From NCBI RefSeq assembly GCF_022763245.1, contig NZ_JALEGV010000032.1, positions 1 to 64,000 on the forward strand: a stretch of 64,000 nt of DNA. The letters are read 5' to 3'. Below, piece after piece: positions 1-7,899 of this stretch. Under the pieces are notes generated by a model, which made no database searches, had not been told where the DNA came from, and saw only the letters and a list, made by a program, of their open reading frames with translations. Each line of letters starts with the position of its first letter. Position 1 is the first letter of the stretch. Source of the stretch: Oricola sp. GTDB lineage: Bacteria; Pseudomonadota; Alphaproteobacteria; Rhizobiales; Rhizobiaceae. The position numbers were made by a program, and so were the translations under genes.

Positions 1-818
1 ACCGAGCCAAGTTCGCCAAAGAAGGGGATCGGCTCGGGACGCGCGGCGCAGAGGTCGAACAGCGCGCGGCCGCCGGCCAGCGAGCCGGTGAAGCCGACGG
101 CTCGGATCAGCGGATGGGTGACGAGCGCCTGGCCGGTCTCGCGCGTGCCGCCCTGGACGAGCGAGAAGACGCCCGGATGGATGCCGCATGCCTTGATCGC
201 CGCGTCGATGGCCTGCGCGACGATCTCGCCGGTGCCGGGATGGGCCGAATGGCCCTTCACGACGACGGGGCAGCCCGCCGCCAGTGCCGCCGCGGTGTCG
301 CCGCCGGCGGTGGAGAAGGCAAGCGGGAAGTTCGAGGCGCCGAACACCGCGACCGGGCCGATCGGGCGCTGAACCATGCGCAGGTCCGGGCGCGGCAGCG
401 GCTGGCGGTCGGGCAGGGCCTCGTCATGGCGGAGGTCGAGATACTCGCCGGCGCGGATGTGGCTGGCGAAGAGGCGCAGCTGGCCCGTGGTGCGGCCGCG
501 CTCGCCCTGCAACCGCGCTTCCGGCAGGCCGGTCTCCGACGTGCCGATGGCAGTGATCGCATCGCCGCGCGCCTCGATCTCGTCGGCAATGGCGTCCAGA
601 AAGGCCGCACGCTCCTCGCGGCTGGAATAGCCATGGGACCAGAAGGCCTCCTCGGCCGCCGTCACCGCGGCATCCACATGGGCGGGCGTGCCGATCGCGA
701 AGTCATGCGCCTCGCCATGTGCCGGTTCCGATGAAAACGTGGCGTCGCCGGCGACCCAGTCGCCGCCAATCAGGTGCTTTCCTGTCAGCATGTCGTGTCC
801 TGCGGAATGGATGGTCAT
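1..818 (-). CDS. Aldehyde dehydrogenase, probable 2,5-dioxovalerate (alpha-ketoglutarate semialdehyde) dehydrogenase, partial
   Basis: The first 272 residues of an NAD(P)-dependent aldehyde dehydrogenase; the C-terminal half, including the catalytic cysteine, lies beyond position 1. The translation carries the family's N-terminal GxHxIGGxW start, the Asn-loop motif FGASNFPLAFS, the KGHSAHPGT cofactor segment and GFTGSxxGGRAL. This pattern is typical of ketoglutaric semialdehyde dehydrogenases ending the non-phosphorylating pentose and sugar-acid routes (semialdehyde to 2-oxoglutarate). The ATG overlaps the stop of the RraA-like gene by ATGA, so it is the fourth gene of the minus-strand operon. 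The family call is firm; the exact substrate is inferred from the neighbouring dehydratase and lactonase. Confidence 0.85.
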   Translation of the reverse strand, partial: MTIHSAGHDMLTGKHLIGGDWVAGDATFSSEPAHGEAHDFAIGTPAHVDAAVTAAEEAFWSHGYSSREERAAFLDAIADEIEARGDAITAIGTSETGLPEARLQGERGRTTGQLRLFASHIRAGEYLDLRHDEALPDRQPLPRPDLRMVQRPIGPVAVFGASNFPLAFSTAGGDTAAALAAGCPVVVKGHSAHPGTGEIVAQAIDAAIKACGIHPGVFSLVQGGTRETGQALVTHPLIRAVGFTGSLAGGRALFDLCAARPEPIPFFGELGS

Positions 819-1549
819 GACTTGTCGGTCCCGCGGGCGGCAAGCCACTGGGCGTAGCGCTCCTCGGTTTCGCGTCGCGTCGGGGGATAGAGGCCGATGA
901 TAGAGTGGCCGGATCGTACGCTTTCGGTGACGAAGGTCTCGAAGTCTTCCATGCCGGCGCATTCCTCGGCGATCTCGTCGGCGAGATGGGCAGGAATGAC
1001 AACCACGCCGTCACCGTCGCCGACGATCACGTCGCCCGGAAACACCGCGGCGTCACCGCAGGCGATCGGACCGTTGATCTCGATTGCCTCGTGAAGGGTG
1101 AGGTTGGTCGGGGCCGAGGGGCGGGTGTGGAAGGCGGGAATGTCGAGCGCGCCGATCGTCTCGGCATCGCGAAAGCCGCCATCGGTGACGACGCCGGCGC
1201 ATCCGCGCATCTGCAGCCGCGTCACCAGGATCGATCCGGCGGAGGCGGCGCGGGCGTCCTTGCGGCTGTCCATCACCAGCACATGGCCGGGCGGGCACTG
1301 CTCAACCGCGACGCGCTGGGGATGATCCTCGTTGCGGAACACCGATATGTCGTTGCGGTCTTCCCGGGCCGGGATGTAGCGCAGGGTGAAGGCCTGCCCC
1401 ACCATGTTGCCGGGCTTGCGCGCGACTGGCTGCACGCCCTGGATGCACTGGCTGCGCAGGCCGCGCTTGAACAAGGCGGTGGCGATGGACGCGGTGGATA
1501 TCCGCATCAGTCTGGACCGTGTGGTCTCGCTCAACACATAATCGGACAT
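815..1549 (-). CDS. RraA family protein (HMG/CHA aldolase-like)
   Basis: A 244-residue RraA/MenG-fold protein. The family signature is visible in the central GSILVTRLQMRGCAGVVTDG segment, the DGGFRDAE loop and the later DVIVGDGDGVVVIP strand, which carry the substrate and Mg binding site in 4-hydroxy-4-methyl-2-oxoglutarate aldolases. In this operon it sits between the IlvD/Edd dehydratase and the semialdehyde dehydrogenase, so a role on a 2-keto-3-deoxy sugar acid (aldol cleavage or dehydration) is plausible but not shown. The start at 1549 has AGGTG a few bases upstream and follows the dehydratase stop by 8 nt. It is unlikely to be the RNase E inhibitor itself, given the operon context. Confidence 0.82.
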   Translation of the reverse strand: MSDYVLSETTRSRLMRISTASIATALFKRGLRSQCIQGVQPVARKPGNMVGQAFTLRYIPAREDRNDISVFRNEDHPQRVAVEQCPPGHVLVMDSRKDARAASAGSILVTRLQMRGCAGVVTDGGFRDAETIGALDIPAFHTRPSAPTNLTLHEAIEINGPIACGDAAVFPGDVIVGDGDGVVVIPAHLADEIAEECAGMEDFETFVTESVRSGHSIIGLYPPTRRETEERYAQWLAARGTDKS

Positions 1550-1557
1550 CGTTTCAC

Positions 1558-3300
1558 CTAATAGATGTCGGGTTCCCCGACCGGGGCCCCGAAGCTCGTT
1601 TCCAGAAAGTCGAAATCGCAGCCCTTGTCGGCCTGCAGGATGTGGCGGGAGAACATCCAGCCATAGCCGCGCTCGAACCGCTTCTCGGGCTGCACCCATG
1701 CGGCTTTCCGCGCGGCGATTTCCTCGTCGGGGACCAGCATGTCGAGGCGCCGGTTGGGCACGTCCAGACGCACGGTGTCGCCATTGCGCAGGAGCGCCAG
1801 CGGTCCGCCGACATGGGCCTCGGGGCTGACATGGAGAATGCAGGCTCCGTAAGAGGTGCCCGACATGCGCGCGTCGGACAGGCGGACCATGTCGCGATGG
1901 CCTTTCTTCAGAAGAGCCTTCGGCATGGGCAGCATGCCCCATTCGGGCATTCCGGGCCCGCCTTGGGGGCCGGCGTTGCGCAGAACCAGAACCGCATCGG
2001 GCGGGATGTCCCAGTTCTCGTCGTCGGTCTTCGCCTTCAGTTCCGGATAGCTGTCGAACACAAAGGCCGGGCCTTCGTGGACGAGGAAGGCCTCGGCGCA
2101 GGTGGCCGGTTTGATGACGGCCCCGTCCGGCGCGAGGTTGCCCCTGAGCACTGCCAGCGATCCTTCGGCGTAGACCGGATTGTCGAGCGGACGGATGACG
2201 TCGTCATTGTAGACTTCCGCTCCCTCGATGGTCTCGCCGAGCGTCCTGCCGGTGACGGTCAGGCAATCGCGGTTCAGCCGGTCACCCAGCCGGTTCATCA
2301 ATGCGGACAGGCCGCCTGCGTAGAAGAAGTCCTCCATCAGGTAATTCGTACCGACCGGGCGAATGTTGGCGATCACCGGCGTGTGGCGGCTCTTTTCGTC
2401 GAGGTCGTCGAGGTCCAGGTCCACGCCCGCGCGGCGCGCCATCGCGATCAGGTGGATGATCGCGTTGGTGGAACAGCCCGTCGCCATGGCGATCGTGTTC
2501 GCATTGTCGAAGGCTTGCGGCGTCAGGATCTTGTCGGGCGTCAGGTCTTCCCAGATCATCTCGACGATGCGGCGGCCGCAGGAGGCGGACATGCGGATGT
2601 GGTTTGCATCGGCGGCGGGGATGGAGGAGGCGCCCGGAAGGCAAAGGCCGAGGGCTTCGGCGATCGCCGTCATGGTGGAGGCCGTTCCCATGGTCATGCA
2701 ATGGCCGTAGGAGCGCGCGATGCCCTTTTCCATTTCGCCCCATTGCGTCTCGGAGATGTTTCCGGCGCGGCGTTCGTCCCAGTATTTCCAGGCATCCGAG
2801 CCCGAACCCAGCGTCTGGCCGCGCCAGTTGCCGCGCAGCATCGGCCCGGCGGGCAGATAGATCATCGGCAGGCCGGCGGAAATCGCCCCCATGACGAGGC
2901 CGGGCGTGGTCTTGTCGCAGCCGCCCATCAGCACCGCGCCGTCGACCGGATGCGATCGCAGCTGTTCCTCTGTCTCCATCGCGAGCATGTTGCGATAGAG
3001 CATGGTGGTGGGTTTCACCGCGCTTTCGCTGAGAGACAGGGCGGGCAGTTCGACCGGGAAGCCGCCCGCCTGCAGCACGCCGCGCTTGACGTCCTCGACG
3101 CGATGCCGGAAGTGGCTGTGACACTGGTTCATGTCGGACCAGGTGTTGAGGATCGCGACGACCGGCTTGCCCATGAAATCCTGGTAGTCGTAGCCCATCT
3201 GCAGCACACGGCTGCGATGGCCGAAAGAACGCAGATCGTCCGCGTTGAACCACCGCGCGCTCCTGAGGTCCTCGGGCTTCCTTCGCGGGCCTGACGTCAT
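1558..3300 (-). CDS. IlvD/Edd family dehydratase, L-arabinonate dehydratase-like
   Basis: A 580-residue Fe-S dehydratase that removes water from a sugar acid to give a 2-keto-3-deoxy acid. Cysteines at about 60 (DMNQCHSH), 128 (GGCDKTTPG) and 201 (GHCMTMGTAST) are one residue off the three cluster ligands described for rhizobial L-arabinonate dehydratase, and length and N-terminus also agree. Pentonate or hexonate dehydration is therefore favoured over the IlvD branched-chain role. I chose the ATG at 3300 because GGGAGAAACC precedes it; an ATG at 3324 overlaps the upstream stop by ATGA and would add eight residues. It sits between the lactonase and the RraA-like gene, giving the order lactonase, dehydratase, RraA, dehydrogenase. 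Confidence 0.9.
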   Translation of the reverse strand: MTSGPRRKPEDLRSARWFNADDLRSFGHRSRVLQMGYDYQDFMGKPVVAILNTWSDMNQCHSHFRHRVEDVKRGVLQAGGFPVELPALSLSESAVKPTTMLYRNMLAMETEEQLRSHPVDGAVLMGGCDKTTPGLVMGAISAGLPMIYLPAGPMLRGNWRGQTLGSGSDAWKYWDERRAGNISETQWGEMEKGIARSYGHCMTMGTASTMTAIAEALGLCLPGASSIPAADANHIRMSASCGRRIVEMIWEDLTPDKILTPQAFDNANTIAMATGCSTNAIIHLIAMARRAGVDLDLDDLDEKSRHTPVIANIRPVGTNYLMEDFFYAGGLSALMNRLGDRLNRDCLTVTGRTLGETIEGAEVYNDDVIRPLDNPVYAEGSLAVLRGNLAPDGAVIKPATCAEAFLVHEGPAFVFDSYPELKAKTDDENWDIPPDAVLVLRNAGPQGGPGMPEWGMLPMPKALLKKGHRDMVRLSDARMSGTSYGACILHVSPEAHVGGPLALLRNGDTVRLDVPNRRLDMLVPDEEIAARKAAWVQPEKRFERGYGWMFSRHILQADKGCDFDFLETSFGAPVGEPDIY

Positions 3301-3320
3301 GGTTTCTCCCTTGCCGGTGT

Positions 3321-4199
3321 TCATGTGAGTGCGCCTGCGGTCCAGTAGGGCTGCATCAAGCCGCAGGCCGCTGTTTCCGGCAGGCGGCCCAAGGCGATGT
3401 ATCCGCCGTCCTCGCCCATCTGTTTCGACGTCACCGCGACGGAGCGTCCGTCGGTGCCGTGGAATGCGATCTTGGTCGGAGCGGGGAAGGGGACGGGAAC
3501 CGTGTCGGCGACCTGTCCATCGGTGCCGAAGGCATAGAGTTCGCCACCATCGACGCCGGCGATCCAGTAATGGCCGCGCTCGTCCAGCGCGGCGCCGTCT
3601 GGGCGGCCTTTCAGGTCTCCGGTGGTGGCGAAGAGCCGGGCAGGCCCCGTCTGCGCCGTGCGAATGTCGAGTTCCGACGTCCAGATGCGCTGAATGTCGG
3701 GGTGCGAGTCGGAATAGAAGAGGCGGTTCCTATCGAGATCGACGGCAAGGCCGTTGGGGATGGTCAGGCCCTGCGCGACCGGCTTCAGCGTCAGGTCTGC
3801 GGCGACGAGTAGTATCTCGGCCGAAGCCGGCTGTGCGTCCAGCGCCATGGTGGACGTCCACAGGCGGCCCGTCCCATCCACCGTCGCGTCGTTGAACCGA
3901 TGCCCATCGCGTTCAAAAGGCACGAGCCGCTCAAAGGCCGCGGTCGCGGGGTCGAACCGATAGATGCCGGTCTGCATCCCGACAGCGGGCTTTCGAGCAC
4001 CCGTGAGGACGACGAAGCCGGGGAACTCCGGCGTCTCCCAATGACGGACCGTCCTCGCTTCGGTGTCCAGGCAGAACAGCTTTCTGCCGGTCACGTCGAT
4101 CCACCAGATATCACCCGTCTCGGGATCCCGGGCCGGGCTCTCTCCCAGAGCGGCACGACCGTCCTCCACGCGGATCAACTCGAAATCCAACTTCACCAT
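3321..4199 (-). CDS. SMP-30/gluconolactonase/LRE family lactonase
   Basis: A six-bladed beta-propeller lactonase of about 292 residues, expected to open a sugar lactone to the aldonic acid that feeds the dehydratase downstream. Metal ligands of the family are recognisable: Glu in LGESPARDP near the N-terminus, Asn in TIPNGLAVD, and Asp in FYSDSHPD. The GLTIPNGLAVDLDRN blade is a hallmark. The ATG at 4199 starts at MVKLDFEL, where homologues begin; an in-frame ATG at 4253 would add 18 basic residues. It is the first gene of the minus-strand operon and its stop overlaps a possible dehydratase start by ATGA. No sugar dehydrogenase producing the lactone is visible; it may lie beyond the left end. 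Confidence 0.88.
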   Translation of the reverse strand: MVKLDFELIRVEDGRAALGESPARDPETGDIWWIDVTGRKLFCLDTEARTVRHWETPEFPGFVVLTGARKPAVGMQTGIYRFDPATAAFERLVPFERDGHRFNDATVDGTGRLWTSTMALDAQPASAEILLVAADLTLKPVAQGLTIPNGLAVDLDRNRLFYSDSHPDIQRIWTSELDIRTAQTGPARLFATTGDLKGRPDGAALDERGHYWIAGVDGGELYAFGTDGQVADTVPVPFPAPTKIAFHGTDGRSVAVTSKQMGEDGGYIALGRLPETAACGLMQPYWTAGALT

Positions 4200-4348
4200 T
4201 CCCGTTCGCGCGCCCTTCTTGTTGACAGCCTGCTGCCGGCGAAGCGCGTTCAAAAACCTGTTGACTCCTGATCAATGACGTAAGAAGTATATTAATGCAA
4301 CTAAAATATCAGTTGTCCGAAATCGAGATGTCCTATTGGGAGGATCCA
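4200..4348. promoter_or_regulatory. Divergent promoter region with candidate operator
   Basis: This gap separates the minus-strand sugar-acid operon from the plus-strand TRAP operon. It is AT-richer than its surroundings between 4260 and 4320. It contains a perfect inverted repeat CAACT (4298-4302) and AGTTG (4311-4315) around an 8-nt spacer. It also holds the sequence AGTATATTA (4286-4294), whose complement TAATATACT is identical to the core of one operator box at 10860-10868. TTGACT at 4261 resembles a -35 element, but no well-spaced -10 is obvious. GGGAGGATCC just before 4349 is the ribosome site of the binding protein. Control by one of the two GntR regulators is inferred. Confidence 0.45.
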
Positions 4349-5329
4349 ATGAATCGAACGCTCAAAGCGCTCGGACTCGGCGTCGCCATCGCGGCGAGCC
4401 TGAGCCTCAGCATGCCCGCATTTGCCGCCACCACCCTTCGCATCGGCACGGTTCTCGCGCCTGACGATCCGATGGGGCAGGGGCTGGAGAAGTTCAAATC
4501 CGAGGTCGAGGCGGCGACCAATGGCGACGTGAAGGTGCAGGTCTTCCACAACTCGCAATTGGGCGACACGACCGAGATGATCGACCAGGCGCGCGCCGGC
4601 GCCAATGTCGGGACGGTGACCGATGTCGCCCGGCTTTCGAGCTTCGTGCCGTCTTTGGCCATCATGTCCGCGCCGTTCCTGTTCGACACCTATGAACAGG
4701 CCGACACCTTCGCGCTGTCCGACGAATACCTCGCCTGGGGCGACGAGTTGAAGGAGAAGTCCGGCCTCGTGATGCTGGCGTCGAACTGGTACCAGGGACC
4801 GCGCCACGCGCTGACCCAGACGCCGGTTTCCGTGCCCGCCGATCTCAAGGGGATCCGCATGCGCACGATCGGCGCGCCGATCTGGATCGAGACCATCCGC
4901 GCCATGGGCGCCGAACCGACCCCGATCGCCTGGGGCGAGGTCTATTCGGCACTGCAGCTCGGCGCGATCGACGCAGCAGAGGCACAGCCGACCGCCATCA
5001 AGGGCGCCAAGCTCTTCGAGGTAATCAAGAACGTGACCAAGACCGGCCACATCCAGCTTGTGACCGCCCTGGTGGTCTCTGCCGATGCCTGGGACCAGAT
5101 CTCGGCGGACAACCAGAAGATCGTTCGCGATCTCGCCGTCGAAAACGGCCGCTACGCCTCGCAGCTGACGATCGACCTCGGCGAAGAGGCGATGAAATTC
5201 GTTGCCGATCAGGGCGTGACGGTCTCTGATGTCGATCTCGCGCCGTTCAAGGAAGCTGTGGCCGGCGTCTACGGCAAGCTCGACCTCGAAGCCGAGGCCG
5301 CGATCGTCAACAAGGTGCTGGGACGCTAA
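4349..5329 (+). CDS. TRAP transporter substrate-binding protein, DctP family
   Basis: A 326-residue periplasmic solute receptor of a tripartite ATP-independent transporter. A Sec signal peptide (MNRTLKALGLG, hydrophobic core, cleavage near AFAATT) is followed by the DctP fold. The conserved arginine region that binds the carboxylate is seen in LKGIRMRTIGAP, and the GEVYSALQLGAIDAAEA helix is diagnostic of the family. GGGAGG lies upstream of the chosen ATG; longer in-frame starts only add non-homologous sequence. It leads an operon with DctQ and DctM and is divergent from the lactonase-dehydratase operon, so an acidic sugar (aldonate or uronate) is the likely ligand. Confidence 0.93.
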   Translation: MNRTLKALGLGVAIAASLSLSMPAFAATTLRIGTVLAPDDPMGQGLEKFKSEVEAATNGDVKVQVFHNSQLGDTTEMIDQARAGANVGTVTDVARLSSFVPSLAIMSAPFLFDTYEQADTFALSDEYLAWGDELKEKSGLVMLASNWYQGPRHALTQTPVSVPADLKGIRMRTIGAPIWIETIRAMGAEPTPIAWGEVYSALQLGAIDAAEAQPTAIKGAKLFEVIKNVTKTGHIQLVTALVVSADAWDQISADNQKIVRDLAVENGRYASQLTIDLGEEAMKFVADQGVTVSDVDLAPFKEAVAGVYGKLDLEAEAAIVNKVLGR

Positions 5330-5372
5330 TCCGGGTTCCTCCGGCGGCGCGGGCGAAACGGGTCAATTGTCC

Positions 5373-5819
5373 ATGTTGAGACGTATAGAATTTGCCTGCG
5401 CCGCAATCCTGCTTGCGGCGGTGGTCATCCTGGTCGGGTTCGCGTCGGTGGCGCGGGCCGCCGGATCGCCCATCATCTGGTCGATCGAAGTCGCGCAGTT
5501 GCTGTTCTTGTGGCTGTGCATCTTCGCCATCGACCTGGCGTTGCAGGACCAGCGGCATTTCGGGATCAGCATTCTTCTCGACAACGTGCCGGCTCGTGGC
5601 CGCAAGGCGATCGAGATCATCAACCTCGCGGTGCTGATCGTGTTGCTGGTCTATCTCATCCGCTTCGCCTGGAAGAACATGATCTTGATGCATCCCCGGC
5701 TGGACGGCGCTTTGCAGACCCCGGGTTCCTATTTCCATGCCAGCATGGTGGTCGGTTTCGCGCTGATGATCCGCACCCTGACCGTCAAGCTCGTCACCGA
5801 CCTTCGCAAGAAAGACTGA
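5373..5819 (+). CDS. TRAP transporter small permease, DctQ family
   Basis: A 148-residue membrane protein with four predicted transmembrane helices: roughly residues 8-28, 38-58, 80-100 and 120-140. The second carries the WSIEVAQLLFLWLCIFAIDLAL pattern typical of DctQ, split here by hydrophobic turns. It bridges the binding protein and the large permease in the cytoplasmic membrane. The start at 5373 gives a protein of normal family length, although its ribosome site is weak; the gap to the binding-protein gene is 43 nt. It ends 6 nt before the DctM gene, consistent with co-translation. Confidence 0.9.
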   Translation: MLRRIEFACAAILLAAVVILVGFASVARAAGSPIIWSIEVAQLLFLWLCIFAIDLALQDQRHFGISILLDNVPARGRKAIEIINLAVLIVLLVYLIRFAWKNMILMHPRLDGALQTPGSYFHASMVVGFALMIRTLTVKLVTDLRKKD

Positions 5820-5825
5820 CACCCG

Positions 5826-7109
5826 ATGCTGCTTCTCATTGCGGGCCTGTTCGCGCTTTTCCTGATCAGCGGCATGCCGGTCGCCTTTGCGCTGGCGCTG
5901 GCGTCGTTTCCGGTCTTCGTCCTGACCGGCACGATGCCGCCGACCGTCGCCATCCAGAAAATGGTGACGGCTACCCAGAGCTTTCCGCTCCTGGCCGTGC
6001 CGTTCTTCATCTTCGCGGGCAATCTGATGAACTCCACGGGGATCACCGACAGGCTGATCAAGTTCGCGCGTTTGCTGACCGGCTGGCTCGCCGGCGGGCT
6101 GGGCCAGGTGTCCATCGTGCTGAGCCTGATGATGGGCGGGATTTCCGGCTCGGCGGTCGCTGACGCATCGATGGAAGCGCGGCTTCTCGGCCCGGGCATG
6201 ATTTCCAAGGGCGGCTATTCGAAGGCCGACACCGCGACGGTGCTCGCCTTCGGCTCGATCATCACCGCGACCATCCCGCCGAGCATCGGCCTCATCCTGT
6301 TCGGGTTCATCAACGAGGTCTCGATCGGGCGGCTTTTTCTGGCCGGCGTCATTCCGGGCATCCTGCTGACGCTCACCTTGATGGTGACCGCCTGGATCGT
6401 CGCGAAGCGCAACGGCTATGCGCCCGATCTTGCCGAGCCGCCGACCTTCGCGCAGTTGTCGGCCAGCTTCAGGGAGAGCCTTTGGGCGCTGGCATTCCCG
6501 GTGATCCTGATCGTCGGTTTCCGGTTCGGCTTCTTCACGGCCACCGAAGCGGGCGCCTTCCTGGTCTTCTACGCGCTGTTCGTCGGTTTCTTCATCTATC
6601 GCGAGCTCACGCTTTCCAAACTCTACGAGGCGATCAGGGGATCGGTCACCGATCTCGGCATGGTGATGCTGCTGATCATGATGGCGGCCGTGCTGGGTTA
6701 TGCGGTCACGATAGAGCAGGGGCCGCAGCAGATCGCCGCGCTCGTGACTTCGATGACCGAGCAGCCGGTGCTGATCCTGATCCTCGTGCTGCTGCTGCTT
6801 CTCGTGAGCGGCATGTTTCTGGAAGGCGCGGCGAACATTCTTCTGGTCACGCCGATCGTGCTGCCGGTCCTGGTCCATGCGGGCTTCGATCCGGTGCATA
6901 TGGGCATCCTGCTGGTCACGCTCATCAATATTGGCGGGCTGACGCCTCCGGTCGGGGTCATCATGTTCACGGTCTGCGGGATCCTGGATGTAAAGACCGG
7001 CGAATTCTCCAAGGCGTCGTTGCCCTATTTCATCGCGATGCTGGTGTTTCTCGCGGCGCTGGTGGCATTTCCGGCGCTCTCCCTTTTGCTGCCCGGTCGG
7101 CTGATGTAG
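5826..7109 (+). CDS. TRAP transporter large permease, DctM family
   Basis: A 427-residue polytopic membrane protein that forms the sodium-coupled translocation channel of the TRAP system. It has about a dozen hydrophobic helices, the conserved loops VPFFIFAGNLMNSTGITDR and GGISGSAVADASMEA, and the C-terminal repeat with VGVIMFTVCGI. Length is normal for the family. It follows DctQ by 6 nt and precedes the GntR regulator by 35 nt, so transporter and regulator probably share an mRNA. Confidence 0.95.
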   Translation: MLLLIAGLFALFLISGMPVAFALALASFPVFVLTGTMPPTVAIQKMVTATQSFPLLAVPFFIFAGNLMNSTGITDRLIKFARLLTGWLAGGLGQVSIVLSLMMGGISGSAVADASMEARLLGPGMISKGGYSKADTATVLAFGSIITATIPPSIGLILFGFINEVSIGRLFLAGVIPGILLTLTLMVTAWIVAKRNGYAPDLAEPPTFAQLSASFRESLWALAFPVILIVGFRFGFFTATEAGAFLVFYALFVGFFIYRELTLSKLYEAIRGSVTDLGMVMLLIMMAAVLGYAVTIEQGPQQIAALVTSMTEQPVLILILVLLLLLVSGMFLEGAANILLVTPIVLPVLVHAGFDPVHMGILLVTLINIGGLTPPVGVIMFTVCGILDVKTGEFSKASLPYFIAMLVFLAALVAFPALSLLLPGRLM

Positions 7110-7144
7110 GTGTCGAGGAGAACGCTTTGCGAGGTGATGCGCCC

Positions 7145-7879
7145 ATGAATGTCAGTTCCCTGTCGGAGGCTTTGGTCAAGGCGTCAGACGAACTGACAGG
7201 CCCTATCCAGCACGGTTCGGCAGCGGGCCGGGTCTATGCGAAGCTGAGACGGCTGATCATTTCGCTGGATATGCCGCCGGACACGGTGCTGTCGCGTGCC
7301 GACCTTGCCAAGGAGCACGGTGTCAGCCAGTCGCCGGTCCGAGAGGCGATACAGGAGCTGGAGAAGGAAGGGCTCGTCGTTTCCTATCCCCAGTCTAAGA
7401 CGCTGGTGACGCGGATCGACGTCGCGCGCGCCAGGGAGACCCAGTTCCTTCGCCTCGGTGTCGAACTGGAAGTGGCGAAGACGCTTGCCAAGGCGCGCGA
7501 CCCGGAGCTTCTGCTGCCCACCTTCAGGATATTGAAGCTGCAGAAGATGGCCGGCGAGGACCGCGACATTCCGGAATTTACGTCGCTCGACCGGCTGTTT
7601 CATCTCTCCCTGTTCCAGGCGGCCGGGGTCGCGTCGCTGTGGCATCTCATCGCCGGACGCTCCGGCCATATCGACCGGCTGCGCAGGCTCAACCTGCCGG
7701 ATCCGGGCAAGATGGCGAATGTGCTGGATCTGCACGAGAAGATCCTGACGGCGATCTCCGAAGGGCGTCTCGACGATGTCGAGGGCCATGTTCGGACGCA
7801 TCTCTCGGGGACGCTGGCATCCGTGCCCGCGATCATGGAACTGCATCCGGAGTTCTTCAACGAGTCCTCCGACACGTAG
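7145..7879 (+). CDS. GntR family transcriptional regulator, FCD (FadR) subfamily
   Basis: A 244-residue regulator. The N-terminal winged helix-turn-helix (residues about 25-95) contains RADLAKEHGVSQSPVREAIQELEKEGLV, an exact GntR-type recognition region. The C-terminal all-helical FCD domain carries the metal and effector histidines in DRLFHLSLF, the HIDRLRRL helix and LHEKIL. It presumably senses a sugar-acid intermediate and represses the divergent TRAP and catabolic operons; candidate sites lie at 4286-4315. It is cotranscribed with the first TRAP transporter and convergent with the second, with only 20 nt between stop codons. Confidence 0.92.
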   Translation: MNVSSLSEALVKASDELTGPIQHGSAAGRVYAKLRRLIISLDMPPDTVLSRADLAKEHGVSQSPVREAIQELEKEGLVVSYPQSKTLVTRIDVARARETQFLRLGVELEVAKTLAKARDPELLLPTFRILKLQKMAGEDRDIPEFTSLDRLFHLSLFQAAGVASLWHLIAGRSGHIDRLRRLNLPDPGKMANVLDLHEKILTAISEGRLDDVEGHVRTHLSGTLASVPAIMELHPEFFNESSDT

Positions 7880-7899
7880 GTTTTTTGCGTCCTGCGGTC

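Noticed and set aside
5307-6899. A 530-codon minus-strand frame opposite the first TRAP permeases
   Set aside because: Same antisense artefact; it has no ribosome site and conflicts with dctQ and dctM.
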